From Sthenelais limicola (Eukaryota; Annelida; Polychaeta; Phyllodocida; Sigalionidae), in the NCBI GenBank assembly GCA_942159475.1, contig OW804095.1, positions 146,734,314-146,798,313 of the forward strand: DNA of 64,000 bases. Reading direction: 5' to 3'. Position 1 is the stretch's first letter, and each line of letters starts with the position of its first letter. The translations under genes were made by a program, and so were the position numbers. The notes below the pieces were generated by a model that was not told the origin of the DNA, ran no database searches, and saw only the letters and a program-made list of their open reading frames with translations. Positions 46,430 to 57,812 of this stretch are shown here, piece by piece.

Positions 46430-47658
46430 GTGTCACAGAAAAATGAGTCCAAAACCGAGTTTGAGATACCATCATATTTGGAAAGATCAGATCATGTGGA
46501 TTCAAATGATTTTGTCATTAAACAAATCTTATGAGAAAAACAAATAAAACATACAAAATAAAAAAAAAATATAAAAAAAACCATTAAAGAAATCTAAAAA
46601 GTGTTTCTACATTGTATGTTTAATGTTTTCTGGGTGGACACCTACTATAGTAATAATTTTGCAACTTTTTTTTTCAATAGATTTGTAAGATCTTTTTGAA
46701 CTTTTTAAAGTAAAGTAGCTAAATTATGCTCTATAGGTTGACTTCAGAAACGCAGGAGTATATTGAATATAATTAAGCATGGGAAAACTTACAGACAGCA
46801 CAAGTTAGTTTAGTTTTAGTTGTTTTATTACCAGGAGGATTTGGTCCTAAGGCTGGGTTCCACTGGCCGGCTACTTCTCCCGCTTCTTATTTGGCAAGTA
46901 AGATATAAGTATTTAGACTAGGACCATTCGTGAATGGTGTGGTTACATTCGGTTAATATTACAACCTTGGGTTTATCGATGGGACTTAATGTCCTTTACA
47001 TGGTTTTACAGATAGAGTCCAATCGGATCCAGTAAAACAATAAAATAATACGAGACTAGTTAGGGTACTGAGTATTAAACACAAAGCCATGTTACTTCCC
47101 GCTTCTTTTGGAGTGTTTTCAAAGCGTAGAATGGTCCCACTTCTATCAAACATGTTTGATTTGAAGTGGCCGCTACTTTGTAGTGGGAGGTAGTGGGAAA
47201 TAGTGGGGGCTGAAGCGGGGCAATGGCATCAGTCTACGCTACTTCTCACACTACTTGATGCATCCATTCTATGTGAAAATAAAATGTTATCTGCTTACTT
47301 TTCTGAGTAGCGTTAGAAGTAGTGGTGAAAGTAGCAGGGCAATAGCATCCATTCCGGTATACCTTCAGTTGCTTTCTCCCGCTTCTAAAGAAACGGGAGC
47401 AAAGAAACAGGAAGAGTAGTGGGAGTAGTAGCCGGCCAGTGGAACCCAGCCTTTAGGGCGACCTTCTGTGGGGTACAATCATTTAATCATAACATTTCAT
47501 ATAGTGTCTTGAAATGTTTTATATGGTGTTCATACAACTTAGAATGCTAGATATACCCAAGAAATGGGTACATTCCTACAAAGAGATCTTGTGAATAAAA
47601 CACTTAAAAAAAATCAATTTTGCGATGACTTATAACGCATTTCTCTGTAACACATCAC
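46430..47658 (-). mobile_element. Family B element with two-layer insertion
   Basis: Degenerate left end (GTGTCACAGAAAAATGAG) and good right end (CTGTAACACATCAC). Split by a minus-strand LINE tail (GTTTTATTACCAGGAGG preceded by TTAGT repeats, from about 46803), itself split by the inverted-repeat element 46850-47452. Confidence 0.75.
46850..47452. mobile_element. 600-bp inverted-repeat element, PIF/Harbinger-like target
   Basis: Ends AGGCTGGGTTCCACTGGCC with 26-27 bp of inverted match. The flanks CTA and TTA fit a TWA-type 3-bp target, as used by PIF/Harbinger. The interior has repeated TAGTGGGA and CCGCTTCT blocks and no coding sequence. The superfamily assignment is inferred. Confidence 0.75.
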
Positions 47659-47821
47659 ATATCCCTTCAGGTGAGTTTACATCCATCTCGCAGAAAAGTG
47701 TTTAGGACATAATGATGTATGATTTTCCTGTTCTTAAATATGGAATAGATGGAGTGGGGACAGTAGATGATCTATTGCCTATATAACGCCTCAGGGTAGC
47801 TCTAGTAGTACACACTTATGT

Positions 47822-48315
47822 GTGATGAGGTACAGGAAAATGAATCACAAGTCTCAAAAAATGATATTTTTCAAAGTGATTTATCCACAAGATATAATTC
47901 TTGGAATGTTTTCATATTCGGGGTAAGTAGTCCTTGTGGTTGTATGAACACATGTACCCAATTCCAAGACAGTTTATGTAATATTTTTTTTTTGGGGGGA
48001 TGGGAATAATTTTATTCAGGTTAATATTCAGGCATTGGCCTTTCTTAATGTGAATCGGGTTATAATATATTCCTGCGTTTCTAAGATCAAGCTATGGAGT
48101 ATATTCAGCTACTTTACTTCTAATGTCCATCCGAAATAATTCAATTTTTTTTCCCTCAAAAAATAACAATTTATCAAACTGAACATATAGAAACACCTAT
48201 AAGATGGCCTACAGTTTACCATCATTGGAATCGCCTTGATCTGATTATTTCAAATATGATCATATCTCAAATTGGAATTTTTGCTACTGGTGACTCATTC
48301 TCTGTAACATAACAC
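47822..48315 (+). mobile_element. Family B element with retroposon-end insertion
   Basis: Left end GTGATGAGGTACAGG, right end CTGTAACATAACAC. An insert at about 47985-48057 starts with a T-run and reads on the minus strand as AATAAAATTATTCCC plus poly-A. Confidence 0.85.
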
Positions 48316-48319
48316 ATAT

Positions 48320-48725
48320 GAGATGTGTTTCAGGGAAATGAGTCATAAGTCGCAAAAAATAGATTTTGAGATACCACTATATTTGAAAAGATGAGATCAA
48401 GCCGATTCCAATGGTAGTAAACTAATAATAATCTAATAGGTATTTCTAGACTTTAAGTTTGATATTTCATTTTTGAAAAAAAAAGTTTCCAATATTTCTT
48501 TGGGGCAATAACCACTAAAGTAACTAAATGTAGTCCATATGAGGACCTTTAAAATGAAAGGATATATTACATAGATTTTCCTGAAATTTAATACATCGAT
48601 TGATATAGCTATAAGTAATAAACCCCCCAAAAATTAGAACATTCCAATAATGTGATCCTGTGAGAAAAACACTTTGGAAAATATCAATTTTGCGACTTAT
48701 GACTCATTTTCCTGAAACACATCAC
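48320..48725 (-). mobile_element. Family B element adjoining another at ATAT
   Basis: Complete, with ATAT on both sides (48316-48319, 48726-48729). The left ATAT also borders the preceding B element, so the two copies are separated by the shared target only. Confidence 0.93.
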
Positions 48726-49401
48726 ATATATATGTTGTCGGAATGCTGTGAGTTGTGGGTGTTTATCGTCCATTCTCGCAAAGTGCATGTATCAAATTAA
48801 AAATGTAACCATAAAATGACAGTTGAATCATAGACAGGCATGCAAAGTGTATACTGAATGTTAAATCAATAGAGTTCATTTACATATAAATATAATGGGC
48901 TCAAAGGCAATAATTCAATACAGAATAACCAGTCTTCCACCCACTGCATGCTGTACGTGTCTAGTTACATTAAGCTCTAGGAATCAACAATGTACACCTT
49001 GATTATCTATGATTTGAGGGACAAAGCTGAGGTTTCCACTAATATATTCGAATATTCATCATTGCTAAGGACATAATAAAAAGTGAATGGAACATGTCCC
49101 ATTTGTTCTATTTATTAGCACCCAACCGGCTACTGTACACCTGGGTAGTTCAAGGGTCCTGTACTCTGTCACCCCAGGACAGTAATATAACAAATGATGA
49201 GTGTACCCAGACTGACAGTGGGCACTGGTTACTGAGCTATAATTACACACGCTTGGCCACCTCTCCATGCTCCATGGTTCTCCACATTAGGTGCTACACT
49301 CTCAGGTAACATAGGGGATGTTGTAAGGTGTCGTGTAAGGGTGGAGGGCAGGTGTGGGTTGGGTACTGCTGGCGTCGGCACATCATGGTCGCCATGTATG
49401 T
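48726..49401. other. No feature recognised
   Basis: Frames of 67-89 codons on both strands near 49.1-49.5 kb have no domain. Confidence 0.4.
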
Positions 49402-49636
49402 GGGTCAGATGTACTGAAAATGTACAATTCGCCTTCACCAATCCTCTCAAATAGCCCATATTTGAGACAGAAATCAGCTTCAAAATACAGTTTAACATAG
49501 CAGAACAGATACTTTATATCAATTTGACACTGAATATACCCAGATATACGCAGTTTTCATCATTTGTCAGCCTAATTTAGCAGAATTTCCTGAATGTGTA
49601 GAGCTGCCAATTGTACATTTTCTGAAAATCTGACCC
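49402..49636 (-). mobile_element. Family A element (A-II)
   Basis: Full length, ATGT on both sides (49398-49401, 49637-49640). Confidence 0.95.
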
Positions 49637-49678
49637 ATGTACAGTTGAACCTCACATAAAGACCACCTCATTATTATC

Positions 49679-49697
49679 TTTTATTTATTTATTTATG
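49679..49697. repeat. (TTTA)n run, probable retroposon tail
   Basis: A short TTTATTTATTTATTTA run. A similar run is at 50226-50246. Both fit minus-strand retroposon tails. Confidence 0.5.
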
Positions 49698-49739
49698 GTT
49701 GAAGGGGAGAAATATCGCTTCAAAATCGACATACAACTT

Positions 49740-49850
49740 CGAAAAATTAGGTATTGTACGGTGACTTTTATTTTCCAACGTTTCGGGCTATAGGGTGCCC
49801 TTCGTCAGGGAAAGTGGAGAATGATACAAACTTCAGGGGGTTATATCAAA
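49740..49850 (-). mobile_element. Penelope-like element terminal motif, hammerhead-like core
   Basis: On the minus strand: CTGACGA (49802-49808), then GGGC/GCCC stem II (49797-49800 with 49785-49788), GAAAC (49780-49784), followed by GTTGGAAAATAAAAGTCAC. This is the family pattern seen at 9381-9409 with a compensated stem. Confidence 0.65.
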
Positions 49851-49953
49851 AAATGTGCAAAACCGGAAGTTGTTTTCTTGTGTCCTTGGTTATACTCGTT
49901 CGGAACTTGCTCCATTTATCGCGGGGGAGTCGCTTGGTGAAAAGTTGGGTCAT
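49846..49953 (-). pseudogene. Possible C-terminal coding remnant upstream of the Penelope-like motif
   Basis: A 35-codon frame with basic composition (residues 9-17 LPRDKWSKF, 24-29 DTRKQL) stops about 40 nt before the hammerhead-like motif. In Penelope-like elements the ORF ends near such a motif. No GIY-YIG or reverse transcriptase motif is visible, so this is only a position-based suggestion. Confidence 0.25.
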
Positions 49954-51037
49954 TTCTTAGTGGGGGGCAAAAGGGATTTGTAGGGGATTTTCGATCTTTT
50001 TACTGAGTCTTGGTTTGATTGTTGAGTATGTTAGGTGGGAATTAGGTGGGGACTTTAGGGGGGTTGGAGTTCTGTGGAATTGATGACAATTGATGAGAAT
50101 ATGAATAAAGTTGTTGCTGTTGTCTTTATTACTGTAATACATTCTATGTCCCAGGGTTTTAGTTGTAGTTCCTTGTAGTTGTTCTAGGGATACATTTACA
50201 TATTACAAGTATATAGTAGGAAAAATTTATTTATTTATTTAAGGCCAATATTTATCTACACAGTTACAGTTTAGTTAACCATTATTTTCATCCAATTTTT
50301 TTTCATAATCAGAACTAGTGGAGTAATTAGCAATTTTAAAGGGTGATTCAATTCAGTCATACTAAAATGCCGAGGGCGCCTCCTAGTATAAGGCGTATCA
50401 ACGGTTTTCTTCTGTACTTTTGCCATTTTCGTCGACACAATAACAGAGCGGCCAGGCCAATCTCTATGAGCGATTCTTTGACGGGCTTGAATTATGAAAA
50501 TTCCATCTTGGGAATGATTTTGTCTACCTAGTAACTTAATGTGAATGTTTTTCTCGACCATAAAGCTGCTTTTAAGAAGATAGCATTAATTTATAATGTT
50601 TACCGATAGTATACGTACTCAGTATGCATACGCTACGGCTTTGTTATGTCGACCCTGCCATCAATTTCCGACCGCCCACGCCGTCTGGTGTCAGTACATG
50701 AGACAATTGTGTTCGACCGAATTGTCAAGTGATTTAGATGTAGCCTCCTAAACAGGCTTCCCAGATGAAAATTTTGCAATTTTGAAACTGGAAAATGTGT
50801 TGGACAATACGCCAAGTAACAATGCACTATCAGTGTGCTTCATCCAGTATGCTAGATTTTGAAGCTCTGAGAAGTGGCTGTTAAGTTCCAACAACTTTGA
50901 GAAAAACATGTGCACCAGTATAAGATAGGATAAGAGGTTATTTATTTGCCTTTAAAGGGGTAAACATACATCAGTAATTGTGATTTTTCTTTATAAGGGA
51001 AGACATAAAAAATATCTCTGGTTGTTTCCCTCTTACC
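49954..51037. other. No gene recognised
   Basis: A 96-codon minus-strand frame (50271-50561) and a 64-codon one (50633-50827) have ordinary composition but no domain I recognise. They could be exon or transposon remnants. Otherwise AT-rich with a (TTTA)n run. Confidence 0.35.
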
Positions 51038-51041
51038 TTAA

Positions 51042-51655
51042 AGCTGCACTCTCAGCTAACATCTATCAAACAATAAACAGTTTTAACGTTTTGCTCAGCT
51101 CTTTCCTAACTCGTCCAGTGGCGGATCCGTGGAGGGGTGGGACAGACGACGTCCTGACCCCCCGCCCCCCTCTTAAAATTCCCCCAAGTGCCCTTTTATA
51201 CCACCCAAACCGCCCTTTTAATGTGGTAAGTGCCTTAGTTAAAAAACAAAAGTGCATTTTTTAATGTTCCTCAACTGTTAGTTTAAAAGAGCCTTCTTTT
51301 ACAACAAAAAGTGTCGTTGGTAACAACAGTAAAAGGCCGTTTGGTACATCTGAACTTGACCCCTCAGTCAATGTACCTCCTCAAGAATGCACTGTCATAA
51401 TCTCTTTTGGGTTTGTCTGGACCTCCTGTGGGTAAACCTGCCAACAATAAGACAAATTGACTTAAGGCAGTCCCAAACGGTTTCCATAAATGTTGACATT
51501 CTATATATGACAGCGACTCACCGACATTCTTCCCGGCACTTGCTCACCAGTTCTCATTTTCTCAAGCAGTTCCGAGTATATAAGTCATCTTAAACCAATG
51601 AGTAAATTTGGTGTTATTTTATTGGTATTTTGTCGTAATAGCTGAAAGTGTGGCT
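51042..51655 (+). mobile_element. Family D element, diverged and enlarged
   Basis: TTAA (51038-51041) then AGCTGCACTCTCAGCTAAC; the right end GTCGTAATAGCTGAAAGTG..GGCT is followed by TTAA (51656-51659). Only the ends and about 90 bp near the right match other D copies. The middle includes an unrelated block starting AGTGGCGGATCCGTGG at about 51117. Confidence 0.75.
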
Positions 51656-51821
51656 TTAACATATGAAAACCTCCTTTGCTGATGTGACCCGAATGTTATC
51701 ATTTATTCACAGCGCATTCTGGTTGTCAACTCTTGTTTGAGGATAATTTGTTACCTGATACTTGGCGGGCTTGGTCATCACTGACCCTGGCATAATAACA
51801 GGGCCTACACTGGTACAGGGT

Positions 51822-52529
51822 GTGATGTGTTACAGGAAAATGAGCCACAAGTCGCAAGAAAGGGAATCTTTCAAATGTGTTTTCTACAGGAACCTTTGGT
51901 CAGAATGTTTTTAATGTTTTAGGTGTTAGTAGCATAAATACATGTACAAAATTGTCGACAATTAAGATTGTATAATGTATTTATTCATATCTGAGGAGTA
52001 TAGGATAGGAATAGGATTGAACTGATTATGATAGTTGAAAAGTTAGTAAGAGTAAAGGTAAAGCAAAAATCGGTGGTAATGTTGACGAATTCTTTTTATA
52101 TAAGCGAATCATCTATTATTGTTTTTAACTACTGGGCCTATACCAAAAAAATGTTGTGTTGTGACCTTTCGTCGTTGAAGCTGTATTGTCGTTATTGTAA
52201 TTTGGAAATTTCATTAATTATTTCTGTAATGATATGAAGTTAATGTATATGTAAACTGTATATTTTTTCAAGGAGATGAGACCTACCACATTATGGAAAT
52301 CTTCCTAATAAAATGTTTTAAAAATAAATAGTACCGATGTATTACTAGTGATTGACCATCAGGAGATATCACTAACTTTCTTTTTCATGCATGCAAAAAT
52401 ACATAATTATTTATTAGTGTTACATGTTTACCATCATTGTAATGGGCTTGATCCCATTTTTACAATATATGATGATATCTCAAAATCCTTTTTTTGTGAC
52501 AAAAGACCCATTTTCCAGTAACACATCAC
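51822..52529 (+). mobile_element. Family B element with insertion
   Basis: Left end GTGATGTGTTACAGG, right end CCAGTAACACATCAC. The body is interrupted from about 52005 to 52330 by AT-rich sequence ending AATAAAATGTTTTAAAAAT, probably a plus-strand retroposon 3' end. Confidence 0.82.
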
Positions 52530-53500
52530 AAGGCACACAAGGGTCTGTAGTCGGCAATCTCTGCACGTCATAGACAGGAGCCATTTGTCCTTGCTTATGC
52601 AGGGACTCCACTATGGGAAAAATGGCAAAAAACGGCTGCAACAAATTTTTTGTGACAAAATATCTAATCAAGTTAGATATTTTGCAATTGTTGGCAACAA
52701 ATAAATGTGTTGCCGACAGCCTATTTTACCCCCTCATCCACTAGAATTTTTAGTCATGTCGAATTTTCCGAATTTTTAGTCATGTCGGCGACGAATTTTG
52801 CCTGTTGGCGCCGTTTTTTACCTATATTGGAGTCGCCCTATTGGGTAGGAAATTCCTACTGTAGGAATAATTAGCCAGGTCTGTATAGCAAAGTCCCTTC
52901 CTGAAAGTTTCCATGCGATTTTGCGCCGAAGGGAACCATTTTCCACTAAATCCCGTGAGAATTGCATGACAATCGGCTTAGTGGAAATCAGCCTTAAGGA
53001 AGGACAATCTTGTGCAACAGGCTTGTCTTGTCAAATAAACATAAGGGGAGAGTTCTAACCAATTCTAATTATTAAGATAAGAGACTTTTCAGCATAGATT
53101 CTTTTAAACATAGTTTTAGGGATGCAGAAATGTGGGAAAATCACTTTAGGCTGCCACTCGGCAAAAGCCCTGTGGTGATCAAGCCATTTTCCCAGTCTTA
53201 ATGTCCGCTTAGCGTCTCTCCAGTCTCTAACAGTCTTTCCATTATACCTTCAATGATACTTGAATGTACCTAACAACGTCTGTATACATGAAAACACACT
53301 CAATGGAAATCGTTAATGAAAATATAATGCAATCGACTCTCTATCACCGGAAATCAGTTGGACAATTAGTGAAATAAGCAACAGCCAATCAAACATTTCA
53401 AGTAATGATCTTATCATATCATAATTAACGGTCAACCAGGAAGATCTTGAGGGACTGCTGGGGCTATACTTGTGCATAATCTGCCAGTTTCGGTTTGTGA
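52530..53500. other. Small inverted-repeat relic at 52905-53000; otherwise featureless
   Basis: CCATGCGATTTTG ... TTGCATGACAATCGGCTTAG resembles the element at 24593-24978. A short direct repeat of TTTTTAGTCATGTCG lies at 52747 and 52774. Confidence 0.45.
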
Positions 53501-53504
53501 GCAG

Positions 53505-54290
53505 CCCCTCAACGTCCGTCATTAAGCTCAGGATTATGCCCCAAACAGTGCACCAGCAGCTCCTCAACGTCAGTCATTAACCTCAGGATTATGCCCCAAA
53601 CAGTGCACCAGCAGCTCCTCAACGTCAGTCATTAACCTCAGGATTATGCCCCAAACAGTGCACCAGCAGCTCATCAACGTCAGTCATTAACCTCAGGATT
53701 ATGCCCCAAACAGTGCACCAGCAGCTCCTCAACGTCAGTCATTAACCTCAGGATTATGTCCCAAACAGTGCACCAGCAGCTCCTCAACGTCAGTCATTAA
53801 CCTCAGGGTTATGCCCCAAACAGTGCACCAGCAGCTCCTCAACGTCAGTCATTAACCTCAGGATTATGCCCCAAACAGCGCACCAAAAGCCCCTGAATAT
53901 CGGTCATTAACCTCAGGATTATGCCCTAAACTGTGCTCCAGCAGCCCCTCAACGCCAGTCATTAACCTCAGGATTATGCCCCAAACAGTGCACCAGCAGC
54001 CCCTCAACGTCAGTCATTAACCTCAGGATCATGCCCTAAACAGTGCTCCAGCAGCCCCTCAACATCAGTCATTAACCTCAGGATTATGCCCCAAACAGTG
54101 CACCAGCAGCCCCTCAAAGTCAGTCATTAACCCCAGGATTATGCCCCAAACAGTGCACCAGCAGCCCCTCAATGTCAGACATTAACCTCAGGATTATGCC
54201 CCAAACAGTGCACCAGCAGCCCCTCAAAGTCAGTCATTAACCTCAGGATTATGCCCCAAGCAGTGCACCAGCAGCCCCTGAATATCGGTC
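53505..54290. repeat. 55-bp minisatellite, about 14 copies
   Basis: The unit includes CAACGTCAGTCATTAACCTC, AGGATTATGCCCCAAACAGT and GCACCAGCAG. The first copies are almost identical; variants (CAACATC, CAAAGTC, CCCTAAACAGTGCTCC) increase to the right. It is directly repeated without spacers. Confidence 0.97.
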
Positions 54291-54539
54291 ATCAATCCTT
54301 TAATAAAGGTGGTTATATCCTCAAGACCATTCATGGCAGAAAAAATAAGATAATGGTTGCTAGAAGAGGAGGTGATGTGAGAGGGAGGAGGAGGAGGAGG
54401 CAGTTTAGTTGTAGATGTAATAGTTAAGTCCCTGGGAGTTGAGGTTGGGTATGCTCATTACAGCACATTGAGCATTTATACTGGCTGTGCGCGTTAAATG
54501 TCAATAAGCATAATGTTCCCTGCCTACAGCGCACCATTG

Positions 54540-55110
54540 TCATGTCTTCTCATCTTAGATTATATTATCTCTCCTTTCTATCTGCCTGTACTTTTTATAG
54601 TTTCAAAGCTGTAAGTTCTGCTATTGCGACAATACAATTTCAATTGTATTTGAAGGATTTGAAGTTGAATGGGCTGAGAGAAAACGAGCGCAGGTGTCTT
54701 GTCGTCTCATCTTAGATTATATTATCTCTCCTTTCTATCTGCCTCTACTTTTTAAAGTTTCAAAGCTGTAACTGTTTCAATTGCCACAAAACAAATCTGA
54801 GCAAGTCAACTCATTGTTTGAACAACAAGACTGAAGTTATCAATACTTTGCTGCTGTTATAATAATCTTAAGTTGAGGGCTGAAAGAAAATGATTGCTGA
54901 TCTCAATTCTTCTCATCTTAGATTCTATTATCGCCCCTTTTTTTCTTTTCTTTTTTATAGTTTCAAAGCTGTAATTTCTGCCATTACTATAATCCAAATA
55001 TGACCAGATTTACTCATTGTTTGAACTACAGGACTGAAGCTTTGTGTTCCTGCAATATAAATAGACGAATTTGAAATCAAATGGGCTGAGAGAAAACGAG
55101 CGCCGGTGAG
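54540..55110. repeat. Imperfect tandem repeat of 160-205-bp units
   Basis: CTCATCTTAGATTATATTAT starts at about 54550 and 54707, and a variant at 54913. Each is followed by GTTTCAAAGCTGTAA. GGGCTGAGAGAAAACGAGCG occurs at about 54669 and 55083. TTTCAAAGCTGTAA resembles a family D end. Confidence 0.8.
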
Positions 55111-55257
55111 CGATAACAAGTGAAACCTTCACGCAAATATAACCGCCTGAAATCCTCCACGACTTTGCTCAAATGACTATTAGATGTGTAGGAAAAAGAC
55201 GGAACAAAAGAAGAAATTCTTTAGTTTTTGATCGATGTTAGCTGAGAGCGCAGCTTT
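54960..55257 (-). mobile_element. Family D element
   Basis: On the minus strand it begins AGCTGCGCTCTCAGCTAAC and ends near CAGAAATTACAGCTTTG. The GAGCGATAA block is present. TTAA lies at the outer right side. It overlaps the tandem array described for this region, suggesting the array grew from a D end. Confidence 0.65.
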
Positions 55258-55260
55258 TAA

Positions 55261-56292
55261 TAGTCTGTATTCTGTGTATTTATTATAATAAATACTGTTC
55301 GTCTCAACAGAAGCTGATAGCAGAATGTGTGTGTACAACTACTCGTTAATACAGAGCCAGAGAAGACAACTTATTAACACCCGGAATCAGAGAGCTATAA
55401 GTATATATATATATATAAATGCTTTTATTTCCTCAATAGACAATTACATTAGACAGGAAAATGGATAGTATTCTTGCTGTGCCCTCACAGTTCTTCCAAG
55501 AAATCCAGAGTTACTTTTACTTTTATTTATTATATCTACTGACTACTAGTTCCCCCAAACACTAACATGGAACTACATGATACAATGTTTTCACATGAGT
55601 AGAGCAATATAATTGTATAATTATGTAGCAGCACCTTATACTCTTCTTTTGTTTACCGGCTACATGCAGTATAGCCTCTACTCTTACATAGTTTCATCTC
55701 AGCGATGGTTTGGGTACAATCATTCCCAATAATCATTTTGCACTTTTGTACTTTTGTAGTGGCTATCACCCTAAACATTCATACAGCCGACTTCTGTTTT
55801 TAAAAGTATTTTTAGAACATACCAGGTCAAAATGTTCCTTGGGGCTGGGAAATTATATCCTAACAAAGGATCGAATGCAAATAAAAAAAACCCTTGTGTC
55901 AAATTTCGAACTGTATTTTGAATTTGGTTATTTGAGATACTTTTTATATCTACCGAGTTGCACCCATCGACCCCAGAAGCATAGGGGGACGTCAATGGCC
56001 TTACATGGTCCATCACAAGACACATCCTATTGTCATCAGGCCCTCCATTTCCACCCTATCCACTTTAACCACAATCATCTCCTACTATCTGACCAGAACC
56101 TCACATACATGTTACATTGTGTAAAAGGAGACAAATAGGTCTACATGTCTATATGAAAGTAGTGTTCCATTTCTACCGACAGTTACCTTAATTTTGAATG
56201 CATTAGTCTTGTACTAGACTGAGCAGAGAATACGACAATATTAAATTGAGAAAAGATATAATATAAGAAAATAATGGAGACAGTGTATATAT
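55261..56292. other. No gene recognised; (TA)n and retroposon tail at 55401
   Basis: A (TA)n run (55401-55416) followed by CTTTTATTTCCTC fits a minus-strand retroposon tail. The 142-codon frame at 55710-56138 is histidine- and leucine-rich without any domain, and is probably fortuitous. Confidence 0.4.
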
Positions 56293-56527
56293 GGGTCAGA
56301 TTTTCAGAACATGTACAATTGGCAGCTGTACACATTGAGTAAATTCTGCTAAATCAGACTGTAATTTGACCAATACTCGGTAAATTCGAGAATATCTGGC
56401 ATTGCATTGATTCTAGCAATCTGTTTGGTTAGGTTGAACTGTATTTTGAACTTTAGTTTCGTCTGAAATTTGGGTTATTTTAGAGAATTTGTGAAAGTGA
56501 ATTGTACATTTTCTGAAAATCTGACCC
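56293..56527 (+). mobile_element. Family A element (A-I)
   Basis: Full length, ATAT on both sides. Confidence 0.94.
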
Positions 56528-57135
56528 ATATATATATCAGAAGGATCCTATGGCTATACGACATTGTGTCATTCGAAGTACATCTTATATCTCATATCTC
56601 TTTTGAGATTCAATAATATGATTAAGACATTATGAACCGACTGGTTGCTTTTAGTGTAGCATTGGATATACTTTCCAAATGCCTTACATATTTCTATCAA
56701 AAATGAGATCCTGAGTTTATTCAGGAGGCCATTTATTTTCATCGCTATACTGCGGAGTATCAAGGCATGGATATTTACCATTTGAAATAAAATATATCAA
56801 GGCAGAATACCACCACCTATCGGGGTTAATGCACTATGTTGAATGAGAGGGTCCTTATTGATATAAAAATACGATGTGTATCTCAAGTAAATGTGATTTC
56901 ACAGAAAACACTATTACAAATTCAAAGTTGAGCTAGTACGACCCAGAAAATAGGATATACGAGTATAGAATTCAAGACTTTTGTGTCCAGTTGTTAAGAA
57001 ACGATAAAACAACATACTCCATGAGGTATTTGCGTAGTAACGATTACTTTATGTATCGTCCTGAGGCAAACTGTGATCAATATGTACACTGTTTATAGCG
57101 GAAACAAAATCTATTAACAATAATACTGCATGCGA
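56528..57135. other. No feature recognised
   Basis: AT-rich sequence with a 70-codon minus-strand frame lacking any domain. Confidence 0.4.
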
Positions 57136-57540
57136 AAATATACAATCGCCACCTCAACAAACTTTAGCACATTCTGCTAAATAAGGCTGAACAATGGGAG
57201 ATAGATAGATAGATAAACATTTTATTGCAGACTTGCTGCCATGCGAGGAGTATCTCCTGGTTAACCAGGAGGTTTCCGTATCCTCACTAGCAATACATTG
57301 GTTTTTTCATGTAGGGTACAGGGCTTTTCAGTCGTTGACGGGCAAAGCTTGCTACAAGATTGAGTATTTAAATTTTCTTAAGATCCTGAGTATGGTAAAT
57401 ACTAGGTATATCTGAGTATATTATTTGGTATTGGGCTGATTCGGAAAAGAGCGGTATAAGCTTAATGACATCATTCTAAATAAACATGTTATTCAGTCTG
57501 AAGGTTTGGCTATTTGATCGGATTGCTGAGGATTATACCA
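57136..57540 (+). mobile_element. Degenerate family A element interrupted by a LINE-like tail
   Basis: The left part (CACATTCTGCTAAATAAGGC) and right part (GGTAAATACTAGGTATATCT) of A are separated by 57199-57391. That insert starts with a GATA microsatellite followed by AACATTTTATTGC, a minus-strand retroposon end. Confidence 0.65.
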
Positions 57541-57577
57541 AGTCATTTACACCATTGCTACTCTTACCTCTTCATAT

Positions 57578-57812
57578 GGGTCAGATTTTCAGAAAATGTA
57601 CAATTGGCAGCTGTACACATTTAGTAAATTCTGCTAAATTAGGCTGCAATTTGGTCAACACTAGGTAAATTCAAGTATATTCGGCATTGAATTCATTCTA
57701 GCAATCTGTTTGGTTAGGTTGAACTCTATTTTGAACTTTATTTTCGTCTGAAATTTGGGTTATTTGAGAGGATTAATGAAGATGAATTGTACATTTTCTA
57801 GCGATTTCACCC
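57578..57812 (+). mobile_element. Family A element, asymmetric-end subtype
   Basis: The left end is standard GGGTCAGATTTTCAG. The right end is CTAGCGATTTCACCC. The body is A-I. Confidence 0.92.

Noticed and set aside
53505..54290. CRISPR-like array
   Set aside because: Units are directly abutting without unique spacers, and the context is eukaryotic; it is a minisatellite.
55710..56138. 142-codon plus-strand frame
   Set aside because: No domain, histidine/leucine-rich AT-driven composition, no matching upstream or downstream signals.
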